From: Stutzerimonas stutzeri
GTDB lineage: Bacteria; Pseudomonadota; Gammaproteobacteria; Enterobacterales; Pasteurellaceae
Assembly: GCA_901420285.1 (NCBI GenBank)
Contig: CABDVE010000001.1
Coordinates: forward strand, 124,001 to 188,000
DNA: 64,000 bases
Reading direction: 5' to 3'
Shown here: positions 1 to 12,137 of the stretch, one piece after another
Numbering within the stretch: the first letter of the stretch is position 1
How the letters are laid out: every line of letters starts with the position of its first letter
The notes under the pieces: generated by a model
Told to the model about the DNA's origin: nothing
Databases searched by the model: none
Seen by the model: only the letters and a program-made list of their open reading frames with translations
Program-made: the position numbers and the translations under genes

Positions 1-2
1 GT

Positions 3-377
3 ATCGATCGGGGGGCATTGGATGCGACGGTAATTGAAGACAACGTAATTATCGACAATCTTTGTCAAATCGCCCATAACGTACATATCGGCACCGGCAC
101 GGCGGTAGCCGGCGGCGTAATTATGGCGGGCAGCTTAACTGTTGGTCGTTATTGTTTAATTGGTGGCGCCAGCGTGATTAACGGGCATATGGAAATCTGC
201 GATAAAGTCACCGTAACCGGTATGGGTATGGTGATGCGTCCGATTACTGAACCGGGTGTTTACTCTTCCGGTATTCCACTGCAAACCAACAAAGAATGGC
301 GCAAGACCGCGGCATTAACTTTGGGCATTGATGGTATCAATAAACGCTTAAAAGCCCTTGAGAAAAAAATCGGCTAA
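3..377 (+). CDS. lpxD: UDP-3-O-acylglucosamine N-acyltransferase LpxD, C-terminal part
   Basis: Adds the second 3-hydroxyacyl chain in lipid A synthesis (cytoplasm, acyl-ACP dependent). Only the last 124 codons are present; the gene starts upstream of the window. The left-handed beta-helix hexapeptide pattern is visible, with the [10 protein letters not shown] segment carrying the family's catalytic histidine, followed by [13 protein letters not shown] and VIMAGSL. The C-terminal helix ends in [11 protein letters not shown]. It is not followed by fabZ-lpxA as in enterobacteria; a decayed region and eno follow instead. Confidence 0.93.
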   Translation: MDRGALDATVIEDNVIIDNLCQIAHNVHIGTGTAVAGGVIMAGSLTVGRYCLIGGASVINGHMEICDKVTVTGMGMVMRPITEPGVYSSGIPLQTNKEWRKTAALTLGIDGINKRLKALEKKIG

Positions 378-538
378 GCGCACGCTTAACACCTACAGCC
401 TTTTACTCTGCACCCCAAAAGTTGAACCGTAAAATCAACCCATTAAGGTGCAGATTTTTATGGGCTAACATTTCAATTAAATTTATACATCACATCATCA
501 AACCTATCTTAGACGCATATTTGGGGTATGTGGTCTAA

Positions 539-709
539 AAGTTCAAGAAACTGAACGAACATAAGCCCGATACAAAAAGAGATATCCTCAACGCGTTAAT
601 AAAAAGGACAGATTGGTTTATTCCGGCATTGATAAATGAGAGCGGACAATATATGACTATATTTGTTGCTATAACAAGAAACGCATTTAATTCAAATGAA
701 AAAATTTGA
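539..709 (+). pseudogene. Unidentified gene remnant without a start codon
   Basis: A 56-codon open frame bounded by a stop at 536-538 and ending in TGA reads like real protein (KKLNEHKPDTKRDILNAL, then RTDWFIPALINESGQY) but has no plausible start. The upstream piece at about 410-470 contains CACCCCAAAAGTTGAAC, reminiscent of IS3-family ends, so an insertion or deletion may have removed the 5' part. I do not recognise the family. A strong hairpin follows directly. Confidence 0.3.
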
Positions 710-737
710 GCTCTGAATAATACAGAGCTCAATATTT
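706..737 (+). terminator. Hairpin after the gene remnant
   Basis: Perfect 10-bp stem TTGAGCTCTG (706-715) / CAGAGCTCAA (723-732) with a 7-base loop, followed by TATTT. It overlaps the stop of the preceding remnant, as expected for that gene's original terminator. Confidence 0.55.
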
Positions 738-746
738 AAGGGCTTT

Positions 747-784
747 GTGATCTGCGCTAGCTTTTAGCGCAGATCACTTTTCTT
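747..784 (+). terminator. Rho-independent terminator
   Basis: Perfect 13-bp stem GTGATCTGCGCTA (747-759) / TAGCGCAGATCAC (765-777), loop GCTTT, then TTTTCTT. Orientation suits plus-strand transcripts. It lies between the remnant and the convergent eno and may stop both. Confidence 0.7.
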
Positions 785-824
785 ACAAAAATGCAGTACT
801 ATTTTAGTTTAAATCAACTGAAGA

Positions 825-2276
<1,452 letters not shown>

Positions 2277-2283
2277 CTACGCA

Positions 2284-2325
2284 AAATAGCACCGCATTGG
2301 ACGCGGCTCCAATGCGGTGCTATTT
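2284..2325. repeat. Inverted pair of the 12-mer repeat (purB terminator candidate)
   Basis: Perfect 18-bp arms AAATAGCACCGCATTGGA (2284-2301) and its complement (2308-2325) with the 6-base loop CGCGGC. Contains one AGCACCGCATTG and one CAATGCGGTGCT. It lies 56 bp downstream of purB, with T/A-rich flanks on both sides. Confidence 0.9.
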
Positions 2326-2381
2326 GAGAGATCCAAATACGTCAAGACGGTGCTTAAACAAGTGCTTGAGCGGCAGCAAAA

Positions 2382-4399
<2,018 letters not shown>

Positions 4400-4545
4400 A
4401 TAAAACGTAAACACGTAATGAAACAGGTCAAAATTGCGCGCAATATAGCATTTTTAGCGCCTGTTTTGAACTCCGACATTAAAAAAGCGCCTATCTTTTG
4501 ATATGATACTGCCTGATTTATGATTAAAAATAAAAAGGACAATTC

Positions 4546-5550
4546 ATGGCAAAACCAATCGTATTTAGCGGTGTGCAACCTTCCGGCGAACTGACCATCG
4601 GCAACTATTTAGGCGCGTTGCGTAACTGGGTGAAAATGCAAGAGGATTACGAATGTATTTTTTGCGTAGTGGATTTACACGCTATTACCGTGCGGCAAGA
4701 TCCTGTAGCGCTTCGTAAAGCTACGCTGGATGTGGTGGCATTATATCTCGCGTGCGGTATCGATCCGCATAAAGCGACAATTTTTGTACAATCCCACGTG
4801 CCGGAACATACCCAATTAAGCTGGGTATTAAACTGTTACACATACTTCGGCGAAATGAGTCGCATGACTCAATTTAAAGACAAATCCGCCCGTTATGCGG
4901 AGAATATTAATGTGGGGCTGTTCGATTATCCCGTACTGATGGCCGCGGATATTTTGCTTTATCAAGCCAAAAGTGTACCGGTCGGTGATGATCAAAAACA
5001 ACATTTAGAAATCACGCGCGATATTGCAAACCGATTTAATGCCCTGTACGGCGATATTTTCACCGTGCCGGAAATTTTTATCGGCAAAGCCGGCGCGCGC
5101 ATTATGTCGTTGCAAGAACCGGAAAAGAAAATGTCGAAATCTGATGACAATCGCAATAACGTCGTCACGTTGTTGGAAGATCCGAAATCCGTAGCGAAAA
5201 AAATCAAACGCGCAGTCACGGATTCCGACGAGCCGCCGGTAGTGCGTTACGACGTGCAAAACAAAGCGGGCGTATCGAACCTGCTAGATATTCTTTCTGC
5301 CGTAACCGATAAATCGATCGCTGTTCTGGAACAAGAATTCGAAGGCAAAATGTACGGACATTTAAAAACTGCCGTGGCGGATGAAGTGTCCAACCTGCTT
5401 ACCGGTTTACAAGAACGTTTTCATCAGTACCGCAACGACGAAGTCTTGCTTGACGAAGTATTGCGCCAAGGCGCAAAAAAAGCGCGTGAAAAAGCGCAAG
5501 AAACCCTTGCCAAAGTGTATGACGCCGTGGGTTTCGTGGCGGCCAAATAA
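4546..5550 (+). CDS. trpS: Tryptophanyl-tRNA synthetase
   Basis: Class I aminoacyl-tRNA synthetase charging tRNA-Trp. 334 aa, standard length. The HIGH-equivalent TIGNYLG is near residue 17, the [15 protein letters not shown] segment near residue 147, and the KMSKS loop ([12 protein letters not shown]) near residue 195. AGGA lies upstream of the ATG. Divergent from hflD. The DUF406 gene follows 28 bp downstream and is probably cotranscribed. Confidence 0.98.
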   Translation: MAKPIVFSGVQPSGELTIGNYLGALRNWVKMQEDYECIFCVVDLHAITVRQDPVALRKATLDVVALYLACGIDPHKATIFVQSHVPEHTQLSWVLNCYTYFGEMSRMTQFKDKSARYAENINVGLFDYPVLMAADILLYQAKSVPVGDDQKQHLEITRDIANRFNALYGDIFTVPEIFIGKAGARIMSLQEPEKKMSKSDDNRNNVVTLLEDPKSVAKKIKRAVTDSDEPPVVRYDVQNKAGVSNLLDILSAVTDKSIAVLEQEFEGKMYGHLKTAVADEVSNLLTGLQERFHQYRNDEVLLDEVLRQGAKKAREKAQETLAKVYDAVGFVAAK

Positions 5551-5578
5551 TTAAAAATAATTAAAAAAGGAGCAAAAC

Positions 5579-5869
5579 ATGGCCATTCAAACCGAAAAAC
5601 CGATCGAATGCGTGGGCTGTAATACTTTTGATATGAAATCACTATTTGATAATCGTGATTGCACGCAACAAATCACCTACATTTATGACACGCAAGAACA
5701 AGCGCAAGCCGCATTAAATTTCTTCACGCAAAAAGCCCGAGAAGTGGAAAGCGAGCCTTGCGAAATTCGCGCAGAAATCACGCATACGGAAAACGGCTAT
5801 TTGTTGGAAGCCGAATTCGCCTTTTGTTGTCAGGCGGAATCGGTCATTTTTCAAATGAAAACGGCGTAA
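5579..5869 (+). CDS. YfcZ/YiiS (DUF406) family protein
   Basis: 96 aa of unknown function. Cysteine-rich, with the family pattern: an N-terminal CVGCNTFD, then DNRDC near residue 23, VESEPCEI near residue 57, and a C-terminal [14 protein letters not shown]. It has AAGGAG upstream and sits directly after trpS. A second family member lies at 21849-22136, next to fadL as E. coli yfcZ does, so this copy is the paralogue in an unusual place. The conserved cysteines suggest metal binding, but that is inference. Confidence 0.85.
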   Translation: MAIQTEKPIECVGCNTFDMKSLFDNRDCTQQITYIYDTQEQAQAALNFFTQKAREVESEPCEIRAEITHTENGYLLEAEFAFCCQAESVIFQMKTA

Positions 5870-5925
5870 CCGCTTAATGCCGGAAAAGGAAAAGAAAGGC
5901 AACGATTGCGATGAGGTGTCGGATC

Positions 5926-5937
5926 AGCACCGCATTG
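5926..5937 (-). repeat. Single intergenic 12-mer repeat copy
   Basis: AGCACCGCATTG in the gap between the DUF406 and DUF1232 genes, close to the 3' ends of both convergent genes. A 15-bp direct repeat, CCGTTYTGCACAATA, follows at 5953-5967 and 5968-5982. Confidence 0.85.
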
Positions 5938-5990
5938 AACCCTTCCGGCACGCCGTTTTGCACAATACCGTTCTGCACAATAAAGAAGCG

Positions 5991-6155
5991 TTACTTTTCC
6001 AATAAAAGTTTAATCAACAAGCAAACCGCCGCCACATCGTCCGTCAATCCGAACCATCCGAGTAGCGCTTCAGGCAGAAGATCAATCGGGCTGAACAGAT
6101 AAATCAAAATCGCGGCGATTTTGAGCAGTTTAATTTTATTTATCTTACGGAACAT
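5991..6155 (-). CDS. DUF1232 (YkvA-like) small membrane protein
   Basis: 54 aa starting MFRKINKIKLLKIAA. The single DUF1232 core, AILIYLFSPIDLLPE, forms a membrane segment with the characteristic P-I-D-L-x-P motif; GLTDDVAAVCLLIKLL follows. The function of the family is unknown. An in-frame start 24 codons upstream would overlap the ferredoxin gene and lacks homology. Lies 29 bp downstream of the ferredoxin on the same strand. Confidence 0.72.
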   Translation of the reverse strand: MFRKINKIKLLKIAAILIYLFSPIDLLPEALLGWFGLTDDVAAVCLLIKLLLEK

Positions 6156-6184
6156 AGAAAAACGACGCGCCTTCGCTCTTGACT

Positions 6185-6445
6185 TTACAGTTCGTCCGAA
6201 TGGTGAATCATCACAAAACGTTCCCAAAGTTGCGCTTCGCTTTCTTGATGAGCGGGATCCGGCTTAATGCAGTTGGTGATCGGACACACTTTTTGGCAAG
6301 TTGGCGTGTCGTAGTGACCGACGCATTCGGTACAAAGAGTGGGATCAATTACGTAAATATCATCACCAACGGAAATCGCCTCATTCGGGCATTCCGGCAA
6401 GCACATATCGCAATTTGTGCATTTGTGAGTGATGAGTAACGCCAT
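6185..6445 (-). CDS. yfhL: YfhL family 4Fe-4S dicluster ferredoxin
   Basis: Small electron carrier, 86 aa from MALLITHKC. Two ferredoxin cluster motifs are visible: CTNCDMCLPECP (residues 9-20) and CTECVGHYDTPTCQKVCP (residues 38-55). The longer inter-cysteine spacing in the second is typical of the YfhL/Allochromatium-type ferredoxins. GAGG before 6445 fixes this start over a 156-codon extension that would run into the divergent RNase gene. Confidence 0.93.
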   Translation of the reverse strand: MALLITHKCTNCDMCLPECPNEAISVGDDIYVIDPTLCTECVGHYDTPTCQKVCPITNCIKPDPAHQESEAQLWERFVMIHHSDEL

Positions 6446-6535
6446 GCTAATCCTCGATCGAATAATTTGAGTTGAAATAGAAAGCGGCGAATTATAGCCG
6501 ACAAATAACCAATTAACAAAAAACGAACGGATTTT

Positions 6536-7258
6536 ATGAAAAAACGACTTTCCGCACTTCCCATTATTGCTCTTGTCGCCTTCAGCGTTTGGCAATATTT
6601 TATTGATGGGCGAAAAGATGCTTCGCCTCAATTGGTCAAACCAACCGAAATTCAACCGAAAAGTCCCGACACTCTCACCAGCGACATTGTTTTTGCCGAT
6701 TATGATGTGCTAATGCGCGATGATCCCATCGGGCAAAACGCCGATGCGCCAGCGGATTATTATGTGTTGGTGCTCTCTTGGTCGCCCGGTTTTTGCGAAA
6801 CGCAACGGGAAAAATACGGCCGAAATCTCCCCTATTCGTTCCGTTTTCAATGCGGTGCTGATCGCAACTTCGGCTGGGTGGTGCACGGTTTATGGCCGCA
6901 AAATGCCAATGCGCGATCCGCTTCCGAACATCCGCGCTTTTGCCAAGGAGATTTGCCGGCATTACCCCAAAATATCATCAAACCTTATTTAACCATGTCA
7001 CCAAGCGCTGAATTGTTACAAGGCGAATGGGAAAAACACGGCAGTTGTGCCTTTGATTCCGCTGAAAAATACTTCGCCAAGGAACAAGAATTATTCACCT
7101 CGCTGCATTTGCCGCTCCAAAATCTGAATCGCAGTGAATTGTTCCGTTGGCTAAAACAACATAATCCGCAGTTGAAAAATGCCTATTTAAACGCGAGCCG
7201 CAACGAAATATTTATTTGTTACGACAAGCGGTGGCAAGTGATGAATTGTCCTAAATAG
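6536..7258 (+). CDS. Ribonuclease T2 family protein (RNase I type)
   Basis: Secreted or periplasmic RNase, 240 aa. The N-terminal 25 residues hold a basic start and one hydrophobic segment (LPIIALVAFSVWQYF), a signal peptide or anchor. Both catalytic blocks are present: CAS-1 VVHGLWPQ near residue 120 and CAS-2 GEWEKHGSC near residue 163. The family fold is suggested by LVLSWSPGFCE. A 12-mer repeat copy (6848-6859) lies in frame and encodes QCGA within FRFQCGADRN. Confidence 0.92.
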   Translation: MKKRLSALPIIALVAFSVWQYFIDGRKDASPQLVKPTEIQPKSPDTLTSDIVFADYDVLMRDDPIGQNADAPADYYVLVLSWSPGFCETQREKYGRNLPYSFRFQCGADRNFGWVVHGLWPQNANARSASEHPRFCQGDLPALPQNIIKPYLTMSPSAELLQGEWEKHGSCAFDSAEKYFAKEQELFTSLHLPLQNLNRSELFRWLKQHNPQLKNAYLNASRNEIFICYDKRWQVMNCPK

Positions 7259-7305
7259 TAAGCTTTTAGTTATCGAAAGTTATTCGCATTTATTTGATCT
7301 AAATC

Positions 7306-7334
7306 GTTACAACCTAGCGAGAACTAGGTATAAT
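7306..7334 (+). promoter_or_regulatory. Predicted sigma-70 promoter of pgk
   Basis: TATAAT at 7329-7334 with GTTACA at 7306-7311, spacing 17 bp. The spacer holds the dyad CCTAG/CTAGG. It lies 38 bp before the pgk start codon. Confidence 0.6.
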
Positions 7335-7372
7335 GCGGGCAATCCTATTTTTAACAAGCAAAGAGGTAAATT

Positions 7373-8536
7373 ATGTCTGTAATTAAGATGACCGATTTAG
7401 ATTTGAATGGTAAACGCGTCTTTATTCGTGCCGACTTGAATGTGCCGGTAAAAGACGGGAAAGTGACTTCCGATGCGCGTATCCGTGCCACCATCCCGAC
7501 CTTAAAATTAGCCTTGGAAAAAGGCGCTAAAGTGATGGTCACCTCCCACTTAGGTCGTCCGACCGAAGGTGAATTCAAACCTGAAGATTCCCTCCAGCCT
7601 GTTGTTGATTATTTAAACGAACACCTTGATGTGCCGGTACGCTTGGTGCGTGATTACCTTAACGGCGTCGATGTAAAAGCGGGCGAAATCGTGGTATTGG
7701 AAAACGTCCGCGTCAACAAAGGCGAAAAGAAAAACGATCCGGAATTAGGCAAAAAATACGCCGCACTTTGCGATGTGTTTGTGATGGACGCTTTCGGTAC
7801 GGCACACCGTGCGCAAGCTTCTACTTACGGCGTTGCCGAATTCGCGCCGGTTGCCTGTGCGGGCCCATTGCTTGCCGCAGAATTAGATGCCTTGGGCAAA
7901 GCGTTAAAAGAACCGGCACGTCCGATGGTGGCAATCGTGGGCGGATCTAAAGTCTCCACCAAATTAGAAGTGTTAAACTCCCTGTCTAAAATTGCCGACC
8001 AAATCATTGTGGGCGGCGGTATCGCAAACACCTTCATCGCGGCAGCAGGCCACAATGTAGGTAAATCTTTATATGAAGCCGATTTAATCCCGGTTGCTAA
8101 AGAACTAGCCGCAAGCACTGATATTCCTGTGCCGGTGGACGTTCGCGTCGGTACCGAATTCTCCGAAACGGCACCGGCGACAGAAAAATCTGTGACCGAA
8201 GTGAAAGATGACGAATCCATTTTCGACATCGGCGACAAATCCGCCGCACAACTTGCCGAAATCATTAAAAATGCGAAAACCGTTTTATGGAACGGCCCGG
8301 TGGGTGTGTTTGAATTCCCGAACTTCCGCAAAGGCACAGAAATCATTTCTCACGCGATTGCTGACAGCGACGCGTTCTCCATTGCAGGCGGTGGTGATAC
8401 GCTTGCAGCAATTGATTTATTCGGCATCGCAAATAAAATTTCCTATATCTCCACCGGCGGCGGCGCATTCTTAGAATTTGTCGAAGGTAAAACCTTACCG
8501 GCCGTGGAAATTCTTGAGAAACGTGCGAAAAATTAA
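7373..8536 (+). CDS. pgk: Phosphoglycerate kinase
   Basis: Transfers phosphate from 1,3-bisphosphoglycerate to ADP (glycolysis, cytoplasm). 387 aa, standard. N-terminal [13 protein letters not shown], substrate-binding [10 protein letters not shown], nucleotide-domain [12 protein letters not shown] near residue 192, and the C-terminal GGGDTLAA and [10 protein letters not shown] motifs are all present. GAGG is upstream of the ATG. Upstream of fbaA and probably cotranscribed, with a large hairpin between them. Confidence 0.99.
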   Translation: MSVIKMTDLDLNGKRVFIRADLNVPVKDGKVTSDARIRATIPTLKLALEKGAKVMVTSHLGRPTEGEFKPEDSLQPVVDYLNEHLDVPVRLVRDYLNGVDVKAGEIVVLENVRVNKGEKKNDPELGKKYAALCDVFVMDAFGTAHRAQASTYGVAEFAPVACAGPLLAAELDALGKALKEPARPMVAIVGGSKVSTKLEVLNSLSKIADQIIVGGGIANTFIAAAGHNVGKSLYEADLIPVAKELAASTDIPVPVDVRVGTEFSETAPATEKSVTEVKDDESIFDIGDKSAAQLAEIIKNAKTVLWNGPVGVFEFPNFRKGTEIISHAIADSDAFSIAGGGDTLAAIDLFGIANKISYISTGGGAFLEFVEGKTLPAVEILEKRAKN

Positions 8537-8561
8537 CTGCACTTTTCCCGCATAAGATAAC

Positions 8562-8633
8562 GATAGCGCGCGTCTCCCGACGCGTGTCCAAATCAAAATG
8601 CAAGTCCGCACGTGTCAGGAGACGCGCGCTATC
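8562..8633 (+). promoter_or_regulatory. Long hairpin between pgk and fbaA
   Basis: Perfect 16-bp arms GATAGCGCGCGTCTCC (8562-8577) and its complement (8618-8633), with further imperfect pairing of the inner GC-rich strands. No U-tract follows, so an mRNA processing or stability element is more likely than a full terminator. Confidence 0.6.
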
Positions 8634-8699
8634 AGTAAAGAATCTTAATTTTTCAAACGGTGGGGTAAAACCCACTTCACATAAAAAGGAAACACAACT

Positions 8700-9779
8700 A
8701 TGGCTAAATTATTAGATATCGTCAAACCGGGCGTACTTACCGGTGAAGATGTTCAAAAAGTATTCGCATACGCAAAAGAACACGGCTTCGCGCTTCCTGC
8801 CGTGAACTGTGTCGGTTCCGACTCGGTCAATGCGGTGCTAGAAACTGCAGCCCGCGTGAAAGCACCGGTGATTATTCAATTTTCTAACGGCGGTGCCGCA
8901 TTCTACGCCGGTAAAGGCATTAAACCGACCAGCGGTGCCCGTCCTGACGTATTAGGTGCCATTGCAGGTGCAAAACACGTTCATACTTTAGCCAAAGAAT
9001 ACGGCGTACCGGTGATTTTACACACCGACCACGCCGCGAAAAAATTACTTCCATGGATTGACAGCTTACTTGAAGCCGGTGAAAAACACTTTGCCGAAAC
9101 CGGTCGTCCGCTATTCTCTTCCCATATGCTTGATCTTTCCGAAGAGCCAATGGAAGAAAATATGGCAATCTGTCGTGAATACCTTGCCCGTATGAGCAAA
9201 ATAGGCATGACCCTTGAAATCGAAATCGGTATCACCGGTGGAGAAGAAGATGGCGTGGACAACTCCGGCGTCGATGAATCCCGCCTTTACACCCAACCGT
9301 CTGATGTACTTTATGTTTACGACCAATTACATCCGGTCAGCCCGAACTTTACCGTTGCAGCCGCATTCGGTAACGTACACGGCGTGTACAAACCGGGTAA
9401 TGTAAAATTAAAACCGTCTATCTTAGGTGCAAGCCAAGAATTCGTTGCCAAAGAGCGTAACCTTCCGGCAAAACCGATTAACTTCGTGTTCCACGGCGGT
9501 TCCGGTTCTTCCCGCGAAGAAATCCGCGAAGCCATCAGCTATGGCGCAATCAAAATGAATATCGACACCGATACCCAATGGGCATCTTGGAACGGTATTC
9601 TCAACTTCTACAAAGCAAATGAAGCGTATTTGCAAGGTCAATTAGGTAACCCGGAAGGCCCTGACGCACCAAACAAAAAATACTACGATCCGCGCGTTTG
9701 GTTACGCAAAATGGAAGAATCTATGTCTAAACGCTTAGAACAATCTTTTGAAGACTTAAACTGCGTTGACGTTTTATAA
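8700..9779 (+). CDS. fbaA: Class II fructose-bisphosphate aldolase
   Basis: Zn-dependent aldolase making or cleaving fructose 1,6-bisphosphate. 359 aa. Zinc-site HTDHAAKK near residue 110, GITGGEEDGVDN near residue 180, and FVFHGGSGSSREEI near residue 263 are diagnostic. The 12-mer repeat at 8828-8839 encodes NAVL in SVNAVLETAARV, but E. coli FbaA has the same NAVLETA, so here the match is to conserved protein sequence. Start supported by AAGGA. Confidence 0.99.
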   Translation: MAKLLDIVKPGVLTGEDVQKVFAYAKEHGFALPAVNCVGSDSVNAVLETAARVKAPVIIQFSNGGAAFYAGKGIKPTSGARPDVLGAIAGAKHVHTLAKEYGVPVILHTDHAAKKLLPWIDSLLEAGEKHFAETGRPLFSSHMLDLSEEPMEENMAICREYLARMSKIGMTLEIEIGITGGEEDGVDNSGVDESRLYTQPSDVLYVYDQLHPVSPNFTVAAAFGNVHGVYKPGNVKLKPSILGASQEFVAKERNLPAKPINFVFHGGSGSSREEIREAISYGAIKMNIDTDTQWASWNGILNFYKANEAYLQGQLGNPEGPDAPNKKYYDPRVWLRKMEESMSKRLEQSFEDLNCVDVL

Positions 9780-9803
9780 TTGTTAAAAATACACTAAAAT
9801 ACG

Positions 9804-9828
9804 ACCGCACTTTTGAGTGCGGTTTTTT
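9804..9828 (+). terminator. Uptake-sequence terminator after fbaA
   Basis: ACCGCACT (9804-9811) pairs with AGTGCGGT (9816-9823), followed by TTTTT. One arm is a full AAGTGCGGT uptake sequence on the minus strand, the usual Pasteurellaceae terminator design. Confidence 0.85.
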
Positions 9829-10063
9829 ATTTCCAATGTTTCACAAAAAAATTATCACTTATGCAAATATCGGGACAGAAAATTTTACTTCTGCCTACCA
9901 ATTTCAGTATTAGTTTTTTCTTTTTGTACTCAGTTTTGAAAGGTGGAAAAGTGCCCTTTCAATGGCTAAAGAAAAGCCGATTTTAGACTGGGGAACACAA
10001 GGTACAACGAAAAAATGAAAATCTAATGAAAAAAATCACATCGTAACGGGTAATATCGGCTAA

Positions 10064-10237
10064 TTTTCCTACTCTTATAATCAAATAGTTAGGCATTTTG
10101 CATATTGGATCAGTGGTGATTTACAGCCTAAGTCAAAGTTTCTTCGCTCATCACTCTGGCAACATGTTCTACTTTTTCTTAATCGTAGTGTTTTACGCGG
10201 TATTAAAACAAATAGAAAAATCATACATTTCAGGTAA
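10064..10237 (+). pseudogene. Unidentified C-terminal gene remnant
   Basis: The gap between fbaA and the glycosyltransferase is 463 bp. From 10064 (just after a stop) to TAA at 10235-10237 an open frame with protein-like composition (NQIVRHFAYWISGDLQPK, FLRSSLWQHVLLFLNRSVL) has no start codon. A further protein-like stretch, YSVLKGGKVPFQWLKKSRF, ends at a stop near 9990 in another frame. Both may be pieces of one decayed surface-polysaccharide gene, guessed only from the neighbour. Confidence 0.35.
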
Positions 10238-10242
10238 CGACA

Positions 10243-11277
10243 ATGAAAAGAATCTTAGTCATTCGTAATGATAAACTCGGTGATTTTATACAAGCGTGGC
10301 CGGCATTTGCTATGTTGAAGGCATCCAATCCGTCATTAAAATTAACCGCCCTAGTCCCCGCTTACACAGCGCCACTGGCTGAAATCTGTCCTTATTTAGA
10401 CAGTATCATTATTGATAGTAAAAAAGACGATAAAGCCGATTTTCGGCGACTGCTTAATGAAATAAAAAACCATCATTTTGACGGGTTAATCAGCTTTTTT
10501 TCCAACACGCATAATGCCAAATTAGCTTGGAAAAGCGGTATAAAATATCGCTTAGCGCCGGCTACAAAATTTGTTCAGTTTTTCTATAATCATCGTCTGA
10601 CTCAGCGTCGTTCCCGCTCGGAAAAATCAGAAGCGGAATACAATCAAGATTTAGTCCGTGCATTTCTGAAAAAACAGAATATGCCGATTGTAGAAGTAAA
10701 ACCGCCTTATTTAACCTTCGATAAAAGTGCGATCGAAAATCAGCGCGTTTTTTTAAGCCAAACGTTAGGGATTTCAACCAATAAAAAATGGATTTTCGTG
10801 CATAGCGGCTCCGGCGGTTCGGCGACGAATTTATCGTTGCCTCAATATGCCGAATTAATTCAAGGCTTGCTTACCGAATTTGATTGCAATGCGGTGCTAA
10901 CAGCGGGGCCGGGCGAAAGTGAAAAAGCCCATGAGCTGGCACAATTAGTGAACGACTCGCGCGTGGCGATTTACGATAAAAATCATGGCCTAGTGGATTT
11001 TGCCCATTCTTTGGCTTGTGCCGATTTGTTTATTGCCGGTTCAACCGGACCACTGCATTTAAGCAGCGCGTTTAACGTACCGACCGTCGGATTCTATCCG
11101 AACAGTCGTTCTTCTCAGCCGCGACGTTGGAAACCGATTAACGATGCGGATAAACACCTGGCTTTTTGTCCGCCGGCCGGCAAAAACACACAGATGAATT
11201 TAGGTTTAATTTCTATCAAAGTGGCTCTAACCTCAATTATTCCCTTCGTACGTCGAATTTGGCAAGCGGGCAATTAA
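10243..11277 (+). CDS. Glycosyltransferase family 9 (heptosyltransferase-like)
   Basis: 344 aa, probably adding a sugar to the LPS/LOS core on the cytoplasmic face. N-terminal RILVIRNDKLGDFIQAWPA is the GT9 pattern with the catalytic aspartate. The C-terminal nucleotide-sugar site includes FVHSGSGGSATN, FIAGSTGPLHLSSA and TVGFYPNSR. Related to OpsX/WaaF/WaaQ; exact acceptor not assignable. A 12-mer repeat copy (10887-10898) encodes NAVL in DCNAVLTAGPG. Its last 45 bp overlap the convergent YczE-like gene. Confidence 0.85.
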   Translation: MKRILVIRNDKLGDFIQAWPAFAMLKASNPSLKLTALVPAYTAPLAEICPYLDSIIIDSKKDDKADFRRLLNEIKNHHFDGLISFFSNTHNAKLAWKSGIKYRLAPATKFVQFFYNHRLTQRRSRSEKSEAEYNQDLVRAFLKKQNMPIVEVKPPYLTFDKSAIENQRVFLSQTLGISTNKKWIFVHSGSGGSATNLSLPQYAELIQGLLTEFDCNAVLTAGPGESEKAHELAQLVNDSRVAIYDKNHGLVDFAHSLACADLFIAGSTGPLHLSSAFNVPTVGFYPNSRSSQPRRWKPINDADKHLAFCPPAGKNTQMNLGLISIKVALTSIIPFVRRIWQAGN

Positions 11278-11892
11278 AGTTAAGTAACTTTGTACAATCC
11301 AACCAATTCCGGCGGCAAATACCAGCGTTCCGACACCCACCGTGCCGCCGAGAAAAAATCCCAACACACAAACCGATATTTCAATACCGCTACGCACGAT
11401 GCCAACTTTCCAATGAAAACGCTGACAAATGCCCACCATTAAACCATCGCGCGGCCCGGCGCCTAAATGACACGTCAAATAAAATGCGGTGCCCAAGCCG
11501 TATAGAAACAAGCCGCTGACGCCGAAGATGATGCGAAGTAAAAGCGTGGTCGGTTCCGGTACCGTTTTGGTGGTCAATCCTAGGAAAAAGGCGATGACGA
11601 TAATATTCAGCAAGGTACCTAATCCGAAGCGGAGTTTAAGAGGTAACCACGCCAGCATAACAATGCCGCTAATGAAAAATGACGCCCAACCGATACTTAT
11701 ATCGCCTTGTAACGCAATGCCTTGCGAGAGCACCGTCCAAGGTGTTGAACCGAGTCCGGAAAGGACGATCAAACCATCGCCCGCGCCCAAGACGGCCAAC
11801 GCCAAAAGTAAAACCCATAAAGTTTTAAATCGTACGGACCAAAGCGAAGTTGCCGCCCAAGCGGTATGCGGAATAACGCGTATTTTTTTCAT
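11233..11892 (-). CDS. YczE/YitT-like integral membrane protein
   Basis: 219 aa, about six membrane segments, starting MKKIRVIPHTAW. AAGGGA lies just before this ATG; an upstream in-frame extension of 47 codons lacks an RBS. Family hallmarks are LSGLGSTPWTVLSQGI near residue 42 and LGAGPRDGLMVGI near residue 145. YczE family members are often adjacent to regulators, but their function is unknown. The 3' end overlaps the convergent GT9 gene by 45 bp. Confidence 0.75.
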   Translation of the reverse strand: MKKIRVIPHTAWAATSLWSVRFKTLWVLLLALAVLGAGDGLIVLSGLGSTPWTVLSQGIALQGDISIGWASFFISGIVMLAWLPLKLRFGLGTLLNIIVIAFFLGLTTKTVPEPTTLLLRIIFGVSGLFLYGLGTAFYLTCHLGAGPRDGLMVGICQRFHWKVGIVRSGIEISVCVLGFFLGGTVGVGTLVFAAGIGWIVQSYLTLIARLPNSTYEGNN

Positions 11893-12075
11893 AAATTCCC
11901 TTGTAAAAGGCACCTCGCCATCATAAAGGGAAACGGCCAAAAACCAAAATAGTTTAATACGCAATACCGACAAGCTCTCGACTTGTACGAGGAACGGCGA
12001 TAAACCTTGCTTGAATGCGGTGCTGATCGGCAATGACGATTATACGAAAAACCAACCGCCGTCTACTCTCAAAAT

Positions 12076-12087
12076 AGCACCGCATTG
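12076..12087 (-). repeat. Single intergenic 12-mer repeat copy
   Basis: AGCACCGCATTG preceded by AAAAT, 51 bp downstream of copA on the minus strand. A near copy (GAATGCGGTGCT, 12014-12025) lies 51 bp away in the opposite orientation, so the two could pair as a loose terminator. Confidence 0.85.
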
Positions 12088-12137
12088 GCGTCATTTTCTG
12101 TGTGCTGTTATGCGGAGCGAACTTATACGGTTATTGA

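Noticed and set aside
7825-8346. Long antisense ORF inside pgk (173 codons), with similar ones inside proC and prmA
   Set aside because: These mirror codon bias of the real genes on the other strand, lack an RBS and have low-complexity Ser/Ala-rich translations.
8828-8839. 12-mer repeat in fbaA as an inserted element
   Set aside because: The NAVLETA residues are the same in E. coli FbaA, so here the match lies in conserved coding sequence, not an insertion.
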